Below are positions 34,441 to 43,434 of a stretch of 64,000 nucleotides of DNA, one piece after another. The stretch comes from Bowmanella denitrificans (GTDB lineage Bacteria; Pseudomonadota; Gammaproteobacteria; Enterobacterales; Alteromonadaceae). The stretch spans positions 248,001 through 312,000 of the forward strand of contig NZ_BAAAEI010000031.1 of the NCBI RefSeq assembly GCF_039522935.1, written 5' to 3'. The notes below the pieces were generated by a model. That model ran no database searches. It saw nothing but the letters and a program-made list of their open reading frames with translations, and had not been told where the DNA came from. The stretch's first letter is position 1; each line of letters starts with the position of its first letter. The translations under genes and the position numbers were made by a program.

Positions 34441-35622
34441 CTACACCACCTGGCCGGCCACCCAGCCACTGCTCCAGGCCCACTGGAAGTTATAGCCGCC
34501 CAGCCAGCCGGTGACGTCCATCACTTCGCCAATAAAATACAGGCCGGGCACGTTGTTGGCCTGCATGGTTTTGGATGACAACTGATGGGTGTCGACGCCG
34601 CCGAGGGTCACTTCGGCGGTGCGATAGCCTTCGGTGCCATTGGGTTTCAGCGCCCAGTCGGTAAAAGCGCTGGCCACTTGTTCAAGCTGTTTACCCTGGT
34701 ATTGTTTCAGGGGCTTATTGGTCAGGGCAAAATACTCAAGGGCAATTTGTACAAAGCGTTTGGGGTAAAGCTTACTCAGCGCGGTACTCAACTGTGCATC
34801 CGGATGACTGCTCTGTTCGGCCTGCAGCCAGTCAAGCAGGTTATGTTGTGGTGACAGATTAAAATGGACCGTCTGACCAGGCTGCCAGAAGCTGGATATT
34901 TGCAGCACCGCCGGGCCGGATAGGCCGCGATGGGTAAACAAAATATTTTCCCTGAAACTGGTATCGTCCACCGCTGCGCTGGCATCCAGGGCAACACCGC
35001 TAAGCTCTGCCAGCACCTGTTTGTCCTGCTCATGCAAAGTAAAGGGCACCAGACCGGCGCGGGTCGGCAGCACTGTTAAGCCGAATTGTTCCGCCACTTT
35101 ATAACCGAAGGGACTGGCGCCCAACTTGGGAATAGACAGGCCGCCGGTGGCTATCACCAGCGATTCACAACCGAACAGGCCCTGACTGGTTTGCAATGTG
35201 AAGCCGTCAGCGGTTTTTTCTATGTGCTGAATCTCGACCGGATGGCGCAGTTGTACCTTGGCTTTATCACATTCACGCAGCAGCAGATTCAGAATGTCTT
35301 TGGCCGAATCGTCGCAGAACAGCTGGCCCAGGGTTTTCTCGTGGTAGGTAATACCATAGTCGGCGACTAACGCGATAAAGTCCCACTGGGTATAACGGCT
35401 CAGGGCGGACTTACAAAAATGCGGATTGGCAGACAGATAATTTTCTGCACTGGCGTACATATTGGTGAAGTTACAGCGTCCACCACCTGACATCAGGATT
35501 TTACCACCGATGCGTTTGGCGTGGTCCAGCACCAGCACCGAGCGGCCACGTTGACCTGCTTGTGCGGCACAAAACAGCCCGGCGGCACCGGCACCAATTA
35601 CGATAACATCCAGCTTCAGCAA
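34441..35622 (-). CDS. HI0933/YhiN-family flavoprotein, TIGR00275 type
   Basis: 393 residues. MLKLDVIVIGAGAAGLFCAA is the FAD loop, SGGGRCNFTN the second family signature, and the C-terminal PGLYFIGEVMDVTGWLGGYN closes the FAD site. This is the YhiN-type branch, distinct from the TIGR03862 protein at 30327-31559. Function is unsettled. It is convergent with iorA, with only 3 bases between the two stops. Confidence 0.88.
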   Translation of the reverse strand: MLKLDVIVIGAGAAGLFCAAQAGQRGRSVLVLDHAKRIGGKILMSGGGRCNFTNMYASAENYLSANPHFCKSALSRYTQWDFIALVADYGITYHEKTLGQLFCDDSAKDILNLLLRECDKAKVQLRHPVEIQHIEKTADGFTLQTSQGLFGCESLVIATGGLSIPKLGASPFGYKVAEQFGLTVLPTRAGLVPFTLHEQDKQVLAELSGVALDASAAVDDTSFRENILFTHRGLSGPAVLQISSFWQPGQTVHFNLSPQHNLLDWLQAEQSSHPDAQLSTALSKLYPKRFVQIALEYFALTNKPLKQYQGKQLEQVASAFTDWALKPNGTEGYRTAEVTLGGVDTHQLSSKTMQANNVPGLYFIGEVMDVTGWLGGYNFQWAWSSGWVAGQVV

Positions 35623-35799
35623 GCGAATCCTCCCGCTAATTCAGCCCGGCCACAGGGCAGACAAAGATCGCGCGAGTATAGCGAATCTGCCTATCGCATG
35701 CGCGTGAAATATTTTTACTTTTAGCACCTATTTTTCTGGCAGATTTTGTAACTGTCGCTAATCTCTTTCTTGCATACCATCACTTACGGGAAACAAACT

Positions 35800-36195
35800 A
35801 TGCAAAAGAGAATCGTTGCTACAGCAGTATTGGCACTGGGCATTGCCATGCCAGGTTGGGCGGACTTAAACGCCGACTTGCAGAACATCTGTACCATTGT
35901 CAAAAACAACGACAAATCCGAACTGCGTAAAAAAATGAAAAAAGTCAGGGACGATTACAATCTTAAGCTGGGGGATTACTACGACGGTATCAGTTGTGAA
36001 AATCAGAGCCTGATCCGCTATGCCATGATGAACAATGCCGATGATGCTGGCGAGTATATGGTCAAATCCATGTCCAGGGGAGATTTAAGCAAGCCGGAAA
36101 AAGACGGCCAGACCATTGAACAATGGGCTGAAGCCAATGGCCATTTAAAAACCGCCACAGGGGTTGCCCTGGTGGACAGGCTGAACGCCAACTAA
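35800..36195 (+). CDS. Secreted DUF3718 protein
   Basis: The ATG at 35800 opens a Sec signal (MQKRIVATAVLALGIAMPGWA). The mature part of about 110 residues has the DUF3718 pattern: LQNICTIVKNNDKSELRKKM, YYDGISCENQSLIRYA with the two conserved cysteines, and an ankyrin-like helical tail. DUF3718 proteins are small periplasmic proteins of Shewanella and Alteromonas relatives with no known function. It is monocistronic and ends at a good terminator. Confidence 0.8.
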   Translation: MQKRIVATAVLALGIAMPGWADLNADLQNICTIVKNNDKSELRKKMKKVRDDYNLKLGDYYDGISCENQSLIRYAMMNNADDAGEYMVKSMSRGDLSKPEKDGQTIEQWAEANGHLKTATGVALVDRLNAN

Positions 36196-36218
36196 TAAAT
36201 AGGCAAAAGTTCCACAGA

Positions 36219-36248
36219 AGGCGCCTGACGGCGCCTCTTTTGTTTGTT
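36219..36248 (+). terminator. Intrinsic terminator of the DUF3718 gene
   Basis: AGGCGCC-TGAC-GGCGCCT (36219-36236) followed by CTTTTGTTTGTT. The T-tract reaches the stop codon of the convergent peroxiredoxin gene. Confidence 0.88.
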
Positions 36249-36720
36249 ACAGCTGGTCCAGCATGGTCTGGGCGTCACTGACTTCAAACATGCCGGCTAC
36301 TTCCAAGTTGAGCTTTTCCACCACTGCGTCATTAATCAGCATGGAATAGCGCATTGAACGCACCCCACCAAAAACGCCGGTGTCTTTGTCCATGCCCAGA
36401 GCGATGGTAAAGCTGGCATCGCCGTCACCCAGCATTAACAACTCTTCGGCGTTCTGGCTGTTACCCCAGGCTTCCATCACAAAGGCGTCATTGACAGACA
36501 CGCAGATAATGCTGTCCACACCTTTGGCTTTAAGGTTATCGGCCAGGGTGATATAGCCCGGCAGGTGAGAGTTGGAGCAGGTTGGCGTAAAGGCACCCGG
36601 GACGGCAAACAGTACAACTTTCTTGCCCTTAAATAGTTCATGGGTACTGAGCTGCTTGGTTTCGCCGTTCTTACGCAGGCTGAGTACTGCCTGGGGCAAG
36701 GATTGGCCCACTTGAATCAT
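36247..36720 (-). CDS. Prx5-type peroxiredoxin
   Basis: The ATG at 36720 follows AAGGA; 157 residues. The peroxidatic Cys is C48 in PGAFTPTCSNSHLPGY, the signature of the Prx5/PMP20 (AhpE-distant) group that reduces hydrogen or organic peroxides with glutathione or glutaredoxin. The VFGGVRSMRYSMLIND segment is also typical. It lacks a fused glutaredoxin domain. Stand-alone cytoplasmic antioxidant. Confidence 0.92.
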   Translation of the reverse strand: MIQVGQSLPQAVLSLRKNGETKQLSTHELFKGKKVVLFAVPGAFTPTCSNSHLPGYITLADNLKAKGVDSIICVSVNDAFVMEAWGNSQNAEELLMLGDGDASFTIALGMDKDTGVFGGVRSMRYSMLINDAVVEKLNLEVAGMFEVSDAQTMLDQL

Positions 36721-36822
36721 AATTGGTCCTTGGTTGATTATTACACTCACAGTATTTATCAACTTACCGCTAAGATCATCTAATAAGATATCTGCTAGCT
36801 ATACGGCATTCTTATAACTCTT

Positions 36823-37236
36823 CTACTTCTCGTAATTAGGCAGCTTGCGCTGATGGTTGGCATCTTCAAACAGCGGCGAACTGATCATTAAATCTGCGGT
36901 GGCTTCATTACAAGCCACCGGCAAATTCCAGACGCTGCATAGCCTGAGCAGGGCTTTAACATCCGGGTCGTGGGGCGCCGGGTTAAGCGGGTCCCAAAAG
37001 AAAAACAGCGCATCCAGGGTGCCTTCGGCAATTAATGCACCGATTTGCTGGTCACCGCCTAATGGACCACTTTTAAACCTGTGTACCGGCAGTCCCAGCG
37101 CATCAGACAACAGCCCCCCGGTGGTGCCGGTGGCGACCAGGTTATGCCTGGCCAGAATATCGCGGTGCTTTTGTGCCCATTCGATAAGGTCAGGCTTTTT
37201 ATGATCATGGGCGACCAGCGCCAGGGTTTTCTGCAT
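36823..37236 (-). CDS. mgsA: Methylglyoxal synthase
   Basis: 137 residues. It converts dihydroxyacetone phosphate to methylglyoxal and phosphate, a bypass of lower glycolysis. Catalytic Asp62 is in SGPLGGDQQIGALI, with the phosphate site in ATGTTGGL and the second acidic pair in APHDPDVKALLRL. The length is slightly short of E. coli MgsA (152) because the C-terminal tail is trimmed. It sits between a peroxiredoxin and a HAD phosphatase on the same strand. Confidence 0.94.
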   Translation of the reverse strand: MQKTLALVAHDHKKPDLIEWAQKHRDILARHNLVATGTTGGLLSDALGLPVHRFKSGPLGGDQQIGALIAEGTLDALFFFWDPLNPAPHDPDVKALLRLCSVWNLPVACNEATADLMISSPLFEDANHQRKLPNYEK

Positions 37237-37265
37237 AGCTTGTTCCTGCCAAAAGTGGATTATTA

Positions 37266-37943
37266 TCAGGCCGTTTTCTGATTATTAAGCCATTGAAACT
37301 GAGACAGTTCCAGTGCCTGTTCCAGTGAATCCAGCAACACATCGGCCATGGTGAATTTCTGCGGGTCTTTGTGGCCTGCTTCAGGGACCGCCACGGTATA
37401 CAACCCCGCAGCTTTAGCGGCCTGCGCGCCGCGGGCCGAATCTTCAAAGGCCATGCATTGCGAAGCATTCAGGGCCAGCTTGTTTAGGGTAGTCAGATAC
37501 ACGGCCGGGTTGGGCTTGCCTGCCACTTCGTGCTCTGCGGAATGATACAGGCTGATATAGTCGCGTAGTTGCAATTTATCCAATACCGCCTCTATCAGGC
37601 GGCTCACTGAACCTGACGCCACCGCCAGGGTTAATCCCAGCGCCTTACAACGTGCCAATAAAGTATAAACACCGGGCAGTGCCTGGCCTTTACGCTCTAC
37701 TAACTCGATTACCCTGTCTTCCAGGCGCCGCGCCACATCACTGACATCCTGCCTGTCCAGCTTGAATTCGTTATACCAATATTGCACGACTTCTTCGGTA
37801 CTCAGGCCGGTAGTCTGAAAACACATGGACTCGGTCAGGCGTATTCCCACCGTGGCAAACACTTCCTGCTCGGCCTGACGCCACAAAGGCTCAGAATCGA
37901 TTAGCAGGCCGTCCATATCAAAAATCACTGCTTGTAACTGCAA
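37266..37943 (-). CDS. HAD phosphatase, YniC/HxpB-like
   Basis: 225 residues. HAD motif I is FDMDGLLIDSEPLW (nucleophile D9, general acid D11), the cap domain follows, motif II is VASGS, and the distal motif is FEDSARGAQAAKAAG. DMDGLLIDSEPLW is close to hexitol/2-deoxyglucose-6-phosphatases. A phosphoglycolate phosphatase role (Gph) is possible in this genome, since gph is absent from its usual place by rpe, but that is inference. Confidence 0.85.
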   Translation of the reverse strand: MQLQAVIFDMDGLLIDSEPLWRQAEQEVFATVGIRLTESMCFQTTGLSTEEVVQYWYNEFKLDRQDVSDVARRLEDRVIELVERKGQALPGVYTLLARCKALGLTLAVASGSVSRLIEAVLDKLQLRDYISLYHSAEHEVAGKPNPAVYLTTLNKLALNASQCMAFEDSARGAQAAKAAGLYTVAVPEAGHKDPQKFTMADVLLDSLEQALELSQFQWLNNQKTA

Positions 37944-37955
37944 AACGTCTCTCCG

Positions 37956-39104
37956 TTATTTCAAACAGACTTGGCCAATCAGATGGCGCAATAAATTAAT
38001 GGTCGGATTCACATAATCCAGGGCAATAAATTCATCCGGTTGATGGGCCTGGTCAATGCTGCCTGGCCCCAGTACCAGGGTGTCGCAGCCCAATGAACTG
38101 ATAAAGGGCGCTTCGGTGCAGTAGTTGGCGCTGCTGGCTTTAAAGCCGGTAAATTGTTCGGCCAGGTCAAGCAGCGAGGTTTCGTGACGGCTGGCAAAAG
38201 ACGGCACCGTGTCGTACATCAATGCCCGGCTGATTCTGCCCGGATAAGCGGTCATAATCGGTGCCAGGGCCTGATCAATGCGGCTGATAGCTTCGGCATC
38301 GCTCAGGCCGGGCACCGCGCGCAAATCAAAATTCAGGCGGCAGTGGCCACAAATCCGGTTTTCGCCGTCACCACCATGAATATGCCCCAGATTCATGGTG
38401 GTTTTGGCCACGCTGAAGGCCGGATCCACATACTGCGCGGCCAGTTGGTCACGCAGTTTCATCAGTTCACCCACGGCCTGATACATGATCTCTATGGCAT
38501 TAACCCCTTTATCCGGATCGCTGGAATGACCTGCCTTGCCCGTGATGTCCAGGGTATGGGCCATATGGCCCTTGTGCTTGCAGATAGGTTTAAGGCCGGT
38601 GGGTTCACCGATAATGGCCATATCCGGTTTGATCAGTTGCTGCTGGGCGAAAAAACGTGCTCCGGCCATGGAGGTTTCTTCATCGGCGGTAGCCAGAATG
38701 TACAACGGCTTGGTTAATTTATTTAGCGGAATCTCGCGCAGGGCCTCCAGAATAAAGGCAAAAAAGCCTTTCATATCACAGGTGCCCAGGCCATAGAGTT
38801 TGTTGTCTTTTTCGGTCAGTTTAAAGGGATCAAACTGCCAGCGGCCTTCATCATAAGGCACAGTATCTGAGTGCCCGGCCAGCAGTAAGCCGCCTTCGCC
38901 ACTGCCGATTCTGGCCAGCAGATTGAATTTATGCCTGGCGTCCGGTACTGGTTGAATACTTATGTGGAAGCCGAAATCCTCCAGCCAGGCCCCCAGCATC
39001 TGCAACAAAGGCAAATTGCTTTGGTCGATTTTTTCATCGAATGCACTGATGGTCGGATGTGCGATGATTTGTTTGTAAGCGTCCAGAAATGGCGGCATTT
39101 TCAT
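37956..39104 (-). CDS. argE: Acetylornithine deacetylase
   Basis: The ATG at 39104 gives 382 residues; an ATG two codons later is nearly as good. Peptidase M20 zinc site: H78 and D80 (LLAGHSDTVP), D110 (GTCDMKG), E142/E143 (TADEETS), plus a C-terminal His in DQAHQPDE. It removes acetate from N-acetylornithine to give ornithine. It is divergent from argC, the usual arrangement in enterobacteria and Shewanella, and shares its control region with the argCBFGHA operon. Confidence 0.93.
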   Translation of the reverse strand: MKMPPFLDAYKQIIAHPTISAFDEKIDQSNLPLLQMLGAWLEDFGFHISIQPVPDARHKFNLLARIGSGEGGLLLAGHSDTVPYDEGRWQFDPFKLTEKDNKLYGLGTCDMKGFFAFILEALREIPLNKLTKPLYILATADEETSMAGARFFAQQQLIKPDMAIIGEPTGLKPICKHKGHMAHTLDITGKAGHSSDPDKGVNAIEIMYQAVGELMKLRDQLAAQYVDPAFSVAKTTMNLGHIHGGDGENRICGHCRLNFDLRAVPGLSDAEAISRIDQALAPIMTAYPGRISRALMYDTVPSFASRHETSLLDLAEQFTGFKASSANYCTEAPFISSLGCDTLVLGPGSIDQAHQPDEFIALDYVNPTINLLRHLIGQVCLK

Positions 39105-39332
39105 AATAAATTCACAAAATAAATATGCACAATTGTTGAATAAATATGTGTTTGGTGGCAAAGTATCTCACAATTCATACTTTAGTGCATCCAGAACCCT
39201 AAATGCAGCAGAATTTGCAGCCTTCTTTCTTAATTCTCGCCCGGCGACGACATTAGCCTTTGTCCCGCTTTCGCGGGCTTGTCATTTGGTTTTGCTACAC
39301 TTGTTGTCTTTAACACACTGAAAATTCTGATC
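39105..39332. promoter_or_regulatory. argE/argC divergent control region with candidate ARG boxes
   Basis: An AT-rich divergent promoter area. Half-sites close to the ArgR consensus TGAAT-W4-ATTCA occur at 39136-39150 (TTGAATAAATATGTG), at 39116-39131 (reverse TGCATATTTATTTT), and on the minus strand near 39111 (GTGAATTTATTATG). None is a full palindrome. ArgR control of a divergent arg operon is well known in relatives; the exact boxes are a guess. Confidence 0.4.
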
Positions 39333-40358
39333 ATGATTAAAACTTGTATTGTTGGAGCCAGTGGTTACACCGGAGCCGAGCTGGCCGCCTTAGTGGCGAA
39401 ACATCCGGGATTTGAACTTGCTGCATTGTTTGTTTCCCAGGGCAGTCAGGATGCGGGTAAAAATCTGAGTGCGCTCTACGGGCGTTTTAGCGGCTTGCTG
39501 GACATGCCGCTGCAGCCCTTGTCTGAAGACAAGCTGAGCGAGCTGGCGCAGAATTATGATCTGGTGTTTCTGGCCACACCCCATGAAGCCAGTCACGAAT
39601 GGGCGGCCACCCTGAGTGCAGGAAAAGCGGTGGTTATGGACTTGTCCGGTGCATTTCGCCTGAAAGACAAAGATATCTTTGCCCGTTTTTACGGTTTTGC
39701 CCATGAACAACCGCAATTGTTGCAGGAAGCGGTATATGGTCTGGCGGACTGGCATGCAGACAAGATTGCCAAGGCCAGGCTGGTGGCCGTTCCGGGTTGT
39801 TATCCCACCGCGTCACTGACAGCGTTAAAGCCTTTGCAGGTAGCCGGGCTGCTGGATGAACAACAATGGCCGGTGATTAATGCGGTATCCGGCGTCAGTG
39901 GCGCAGGGCGCAAGGCCGCCTTAAACAGCAGTTTTTGTGAGGTCAGCCTGCAAGCCTATGGTGTGCTTGGGCACCGCCATCAACCTGAAATTTCCGCCGA
40001 ACTGGGGCGTCAGGTGATCTTTACCCCGCACCTGGGTAATTTTAAGCGTGGCATTCTGGCCACCGTCACGGTCAAAGTAAAAGCCGGTGTTACTGCCAGC
40101 CAGGTTGACGAAGCCTATCAATCTGCCTATCAGGGCAATCCTATGGTGCGGATACGCAGTGCCTGGCCAAAAATCGATGAAGTGGCCGGCACCTGTTATT
40201 GCGATCTGCACTGGAAACTGGATGAAGCGTCTGGCCATTTAGTGGTGACCAGTGCCATCGACAACTTGCTCAAAGGTGCCGCAGCGCAGGCGCTGCAATG
40301 CGCCAATATCCGTTTTGGCTTTGCACCCGAAGCCGGTCTGGCGGAGAAGGCCCTATGA
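39333..40358 (+). CDS. argC: N-acetyl-gamma-glutamyl-phosphate reductase
   Basis: The ATG at 39333 is the family start (MIKTCIVGASGYTGAEL); 341 residues. It reduces N-acetylglutamyl phosphate with NADPH, third step of arginine synthesis. Catalytic Cys156 is in VPGCYPTA; the NADP loop is VGASGYTGAEL and the catalytic-His region is VLGHRHQPEI. Its stop overlaps the argB start as ATGA. First gene of argCBFGHA. Confidence 0.96.
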   Translation: MIKTCIVGASGYTGAELAALVAKHPGFELAALFVSQGSQDAGKNLSALYGRFSGLLDMPLQPLSEDKLSELAQNYDLVFLATPHEASHEWAATLSAGKAVVMDLSGAFRLKDKDIFARFYGFAHEQPQLLQEAVYGLADWHADKIAKARLVAVPGCYPTASLTALKPLQVAGLLDEQQWPVINAVSGVSGAGRKAALNSSFCEVSLQAYGVLGHRHQPEISAELGRQVIFTPHLGNFKRGILATVTVKVKAGVTASQVDEAYQSAYQGNPMVRIRSAWPKIDEVAGTCYCDLHWKLDEASGHLVVTSAIDNLLKGAAAQALQCANIRFGFAPEAGLAEKAL

Positions 40359-41125
40359 AGCCATTAATTGTTAAAGTCGGCGGTGCCTTTATTGGGGATG
40401 CCAAGGCCGCCAAGGCGTTACTGGATGTGCTGGCGCAGTTACAAAAAAGTCGTCCGGTACTGCTGGTGCATGGCGGCGGGCCGATTGTTGAAGAGTGGAT
40501 GCAGGCACTGAATCTGAAAACCGTCAAAATTGACGGTTTGCGGGTCACTACTCCTGAACAGATGCCTTATATCGTCGGGGCACTGGCGGGCACCGCCAAT
40601 AAGCAACTGGTGGCCCAGGCCATTGCCTGTGGACTGAATCCGGTGGGCCTGGCTCTGACCGACGGTGCCATGGTCAATTGCCAACCCATGGATGCCAAAT
40701 ATGGTGCGGTGGGGTCGGTGACGCCGGGCAATGCCACGTTACTGAAGTTATTGCTGAGTCAGGACTTCCTGCCGGTAATCAGCTCCATTGGCGCCGATCA
40801 GAGCGGGCAACTGTTAAACGTTAACGCCGACCAGGCCGCCACTGTGATGGCGCAATTGCTACATGCTGAATTGCTGCTGTTGTCTGATGTGGCCGGGGTG
40901 CTGGATGCCGATAAACAACTGCTGAGTGAACTTAGCGCCGCACAAATCCGCGAGCTGATTGACGCTGGCGTTATCCGCGACGGTATGACGGTCAAAGTGG
41001 AAGCGGCACTGGCCGCCGCCAAGGACATTGGTCTGCCGGTAACCATCGCCAGTTGGAAACAACCTGAATCTTTGTTGCGGCTGGCCGACAATCAGTCGGC
41101 CGGCACGCGTATTTATCCTGACTGA
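40355..41125 (+). CDS. argB: Acetylglutamate kinase
   Basis: 256 residues from the ATG at 40355, overlapping argC by 4 bases. It phosphorylates N-acetylglutamate, second step of the pathway. Amino-acid-kinase signatures: KVGGAFIGD, LLVHGGGP, SIGADQSGQLLNVNADQAA and LLLSDVAGVLD. The length fits the arginine-insensitive enterobacterial type, which lacks the N-terminal regulatory helix, so feedback control probably falls on ArgA. Confidence 0.96.
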   Translation: MKPLIVKVGGAFIGDAKAAKALLDVLAQLQKSRPVLLVHGGGPIVEEWMQALNLKTVKIDGLRVTTPEQMPYIVGALAGTANKQLVAQAIACGLNPVGLALTDGAMVNCQPMDAKYGAVGSVTPGNATLLKLLLSQDFLPVISSIGADQSGQLLNVNADQAATVMAQLLHAELLLLSDVAGVLDADKQLLSELSAAQIRELIDAGVIRDGMTVKVEAALAAAKDIGLPVTIASWKQPESLLRLADNQSAGTRIYPD

Positions 41126-41157
41126 ACACCCAATCCGGGGAAACTGGGGACGTACCT

Positions 41158-42072
41158 ATGAAAAAGGATCTGCTGACTTTTGCTGATTGGAGCAAAGCAG
41201 AACTACTGAGCCTGCTGAAGCTGGCTCAACAGACTAAGCAAAATCCAGCCGACTATCGCAAGGCACTGGATGGCAAAGCGGTTGCGGCGCTGTTTGAAAA
41301 ACCTTCGTTGCGAACCCGGGTCAGTTTTGACATAGGTATTAATAAACTGGGTGGCCATATGGTGTACCTGGACAGTCAGGCCGGTAAATTGGCCGGGCGT
41401 GAGGATGCCCGCGATATGGGGGCCAATCTGGCCTGCTGGGCCGACGCGATTGTGGCCCGGGTATACAGCCATAACACCCTGGTGCAAATGGCTGAAACGG
41501 CCAAGGTGCCGGTCATTAATGCGCTGTGTGACTTGTATCACCCCTGCCAGGCGCTGGCAGATTTTCTGACCGTGCAAGAGGTGCTGGGGGATGTCAGTCA
41601 GTGTCGCCTGGCCTATATTGGTGATGGCAATAATGTCAGTAATTCATTGTTGCTGATGGGGGCCATACTGGGGGCGGATATCCGCGTGATTACGCCAAAG
41701 GGCCACGAGGTGAAAGGGCAAATTCTCGACCAGGCGCATAGTCTGGCGCAGCAAAGCGGCGCTAAGATTGTTGCCAGCACTGATTTGGATGCCGCCAGAG
41801 GTTGTCAGTTCCTGTATACCGACACCTGGTTGTCCATGGGCGACACCACGCCGCTGGCTGAGATTAAAGATAAGTTCCAGCCGTTCCAGTTAAATCGGCA
41901 ACTGATGGACAAGTGTGGGGCGGATTACGCCATGCATTGCCAGCCTGCCCATCGGGAGTTGGAAATTACCAGTGAACTTATTGATGGCGAGTGTTCACTT
42001 TTGCTTCAGCAAGCAGAAAACAGAATGCACGCCCAGAATGCGATTTTAATCAGCCTGCTGACTGCACATTAA
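41158..42072 (+). CDS. argF: Ornithine carbamoyltransferase
   Basis: 304 residues. It makes citrulline from ornithine and carbamoyl phosphate. The carbamoyl-phosphate loop is FEKPSLRTRVSFD (classic OTC has STRTR), with YHPCQALADFLT and the Asp/Ser ornithine loop TDTWLSMGD. The active-site Cys motif reads MHCQPAHRE where E. coli has HCLPA; I believe marine gammaproteobacterial enzymes share this form. It starts 32 bases after argB and is followed by a 144-base gap before argG. Confidence 0.95.
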   Translation: MKKDLLTFADWSKAELLSLLKLAQQTKQNPADYRKALDGKAVAALFEKPSLRTRVSFDIGINKLGGHMVYLDSQAGKLAGREDARDMGANLACWADAIVARVYSHNTLVQMAETAKVPVINALCDLYHPCQALADFLTVQEVLGDVSQCRLAYIGDGNNVSNSLLLMGAILGADIRVITPKGHEVKGQILDQAHSLAQQSGAKIVASTDLDAARGCQFLYTDTWLSMGDTTPLAEIKDKFQPFQLNRQLMDKCGADYAMHCQPAHRELEITSELIDGECSLLLQQAENRMHAQNAILISLLTAH

Positions 42073-42216
42073 TTTGCTGCAGTGAATGCGTATATTCGAT
42101 ATCTGAAAAGATATTGAATAGGGCAGGAAAATCATCATCGCACTTTTTATTTTCCGTCCCAGAATAAGGGCATCAATCCGGGTCTGGGCGGTGGCTAAAA
42201 TTAAAGGAAAAACAGA

Positions 42217-43434
42217 ATGTCAAAGTCTCAAGTGAACAAAGTGGTATTGGCCTATTCTGGCGGTCTGGACACCTCCGCCATCATTCCTTGGCTGAAAGAA
42301 AACTATGACTGTGAGGTCGTGGCCTTTGCTGCCGATGTAGGGCAGGGGGATGAAGAGCTGGAAGGCCTTGAGCAAAAGGCCCTGCGCAGTGGTGCCAGCG
42401 AATGCCATATTGTTGATTTGAAAGAAGGCTTTGTTGCCGACTACATCTACCCCACTGTGATGACCGGTGCGGTTTACGAAGGTCAGTACCTGCTGGGCAC
42501 GTCTATGGCCCGCCCCATCATCGCCAAGGCTCAGGTGGAAGTGGCGCTGAAGGTCGGTGCCGATGCGCTGTGCCATGGTTGTACCGGCAAGGGTAATGAT
42601 CAGGTGCGCTTTGAAGGCGCGTTCGCCGCACTGGCGCCGCAATTGAAAGTGATTGCACCCTGGCGCGAATGGGATATGCATTCCCGTGAAGATCTGCTTG
42701 CCTATCTGGCTGAGCGCAATGTGCCAACCAGCGCATCCGCAACCAAAATTTACAGCCGCGATGCCAATGCCTGGCATATCAGCCACGAAGGTGGTGAGCT
42801 GGAAAATCCCTGGTGTGAACCAACCAAGCAGGTCTGGACCATGACAGTGGATCCGGAAGATGCACCTAATCAGGCCGAGCGTGTGCAACTTAGCTTTGAA
42901 CAGGGCCGTCTGGTTGCTGTCAACAATGACAAGCTCAGCCCTTATCAGGCACTTATCAAGCTAAACCAGTTGGGTGCTGCCCATGGTGTAGGGCGTCTGG
43001 ATATCGTCGAAAACCGTCTGGTGGGCATGAAGTCCCGAGGCTGCTATGAAACGCCGGGAGGCACGATTCTGATGGCCGCCTATAAGGCTCTGGAGCATCT
43101 GGTGCTGGACAAGAGCGCGCTGAAATTCCGTGAACAGCTGGGCCTGGAATTTTCTCACCTGGTATATGACGGTCGCTGGTTTACACCGCTTAAGGATTCT
43201 ATTCTGGCCGGCGCACAGGCTTTTGCCGCGCAGATTACCGGTGATGTGGTGGTGAAGCTCTACAAGGGGCAGGCCACTGTCGTGCAGCGTCGTTCACCTA
43301 ACTCTTTATATTCCGAAGATTTTGCCACTTTTGGTGCGGATGATGTGTATGACCAGAGTCACGCCGAAGGCTTTATTCGTTTGTACAGCCTGGCCAGCCG
43401 GATTAAGGCGCTGAAAGACAAGGGCCAAGCCTGA
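42217..43434 (+). CDS. argG: Argininosuccinate synthase
   Basis: 405 residues. It joins citrulline and aspartate using ATP. The P-loop is LAYSGGLDTSAI (PP-loop type), with HGCTGKGNDQVRFE and RSPNSLYSEDFATFG also conserved. This is the roughly 400-residue bacterial type. AAAGGAAA lies upstream of the ATG. Its TGA overlaps the argH ATG by one base. The 144-base leader after argF could hold an extra promoter but no clear box is visible. Confidence 0.96.
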   Translation: MSKSQVNKVVLAYSGGLDTSAIIPWLKENYDCEVVAFAADVGQGDEELEGLEQKALRSGASECHIVDLKEGFVADYIYPTVMTGAVYEGQYLLGTSMARPIIAKAQVEVALKVGADALCHGCTGKGNDQVRFEGAFAALAPQLKVIAPWREWDMHSREDLLAYLAERNVPTSASATKIYSRDANAWHISHEGGELENPWCEPTKQVWTMTVDPEDAPNQAERVQLSFEQGRLVAVNNDKLSPYQALIKLNQLGAAHGVGRLDIVENRLVGMKSRGCYETPGGTILMAAYKALEHLVLDKSALKFREQLGLEFSHLVYDGRWFTPLKDSILAGAQAFAAQITGDVVVKLYKGQATVVQRRSPNSLYSEDFATFGADDVYDQSHAEGFIRLYSLASRIKALKDKGQA

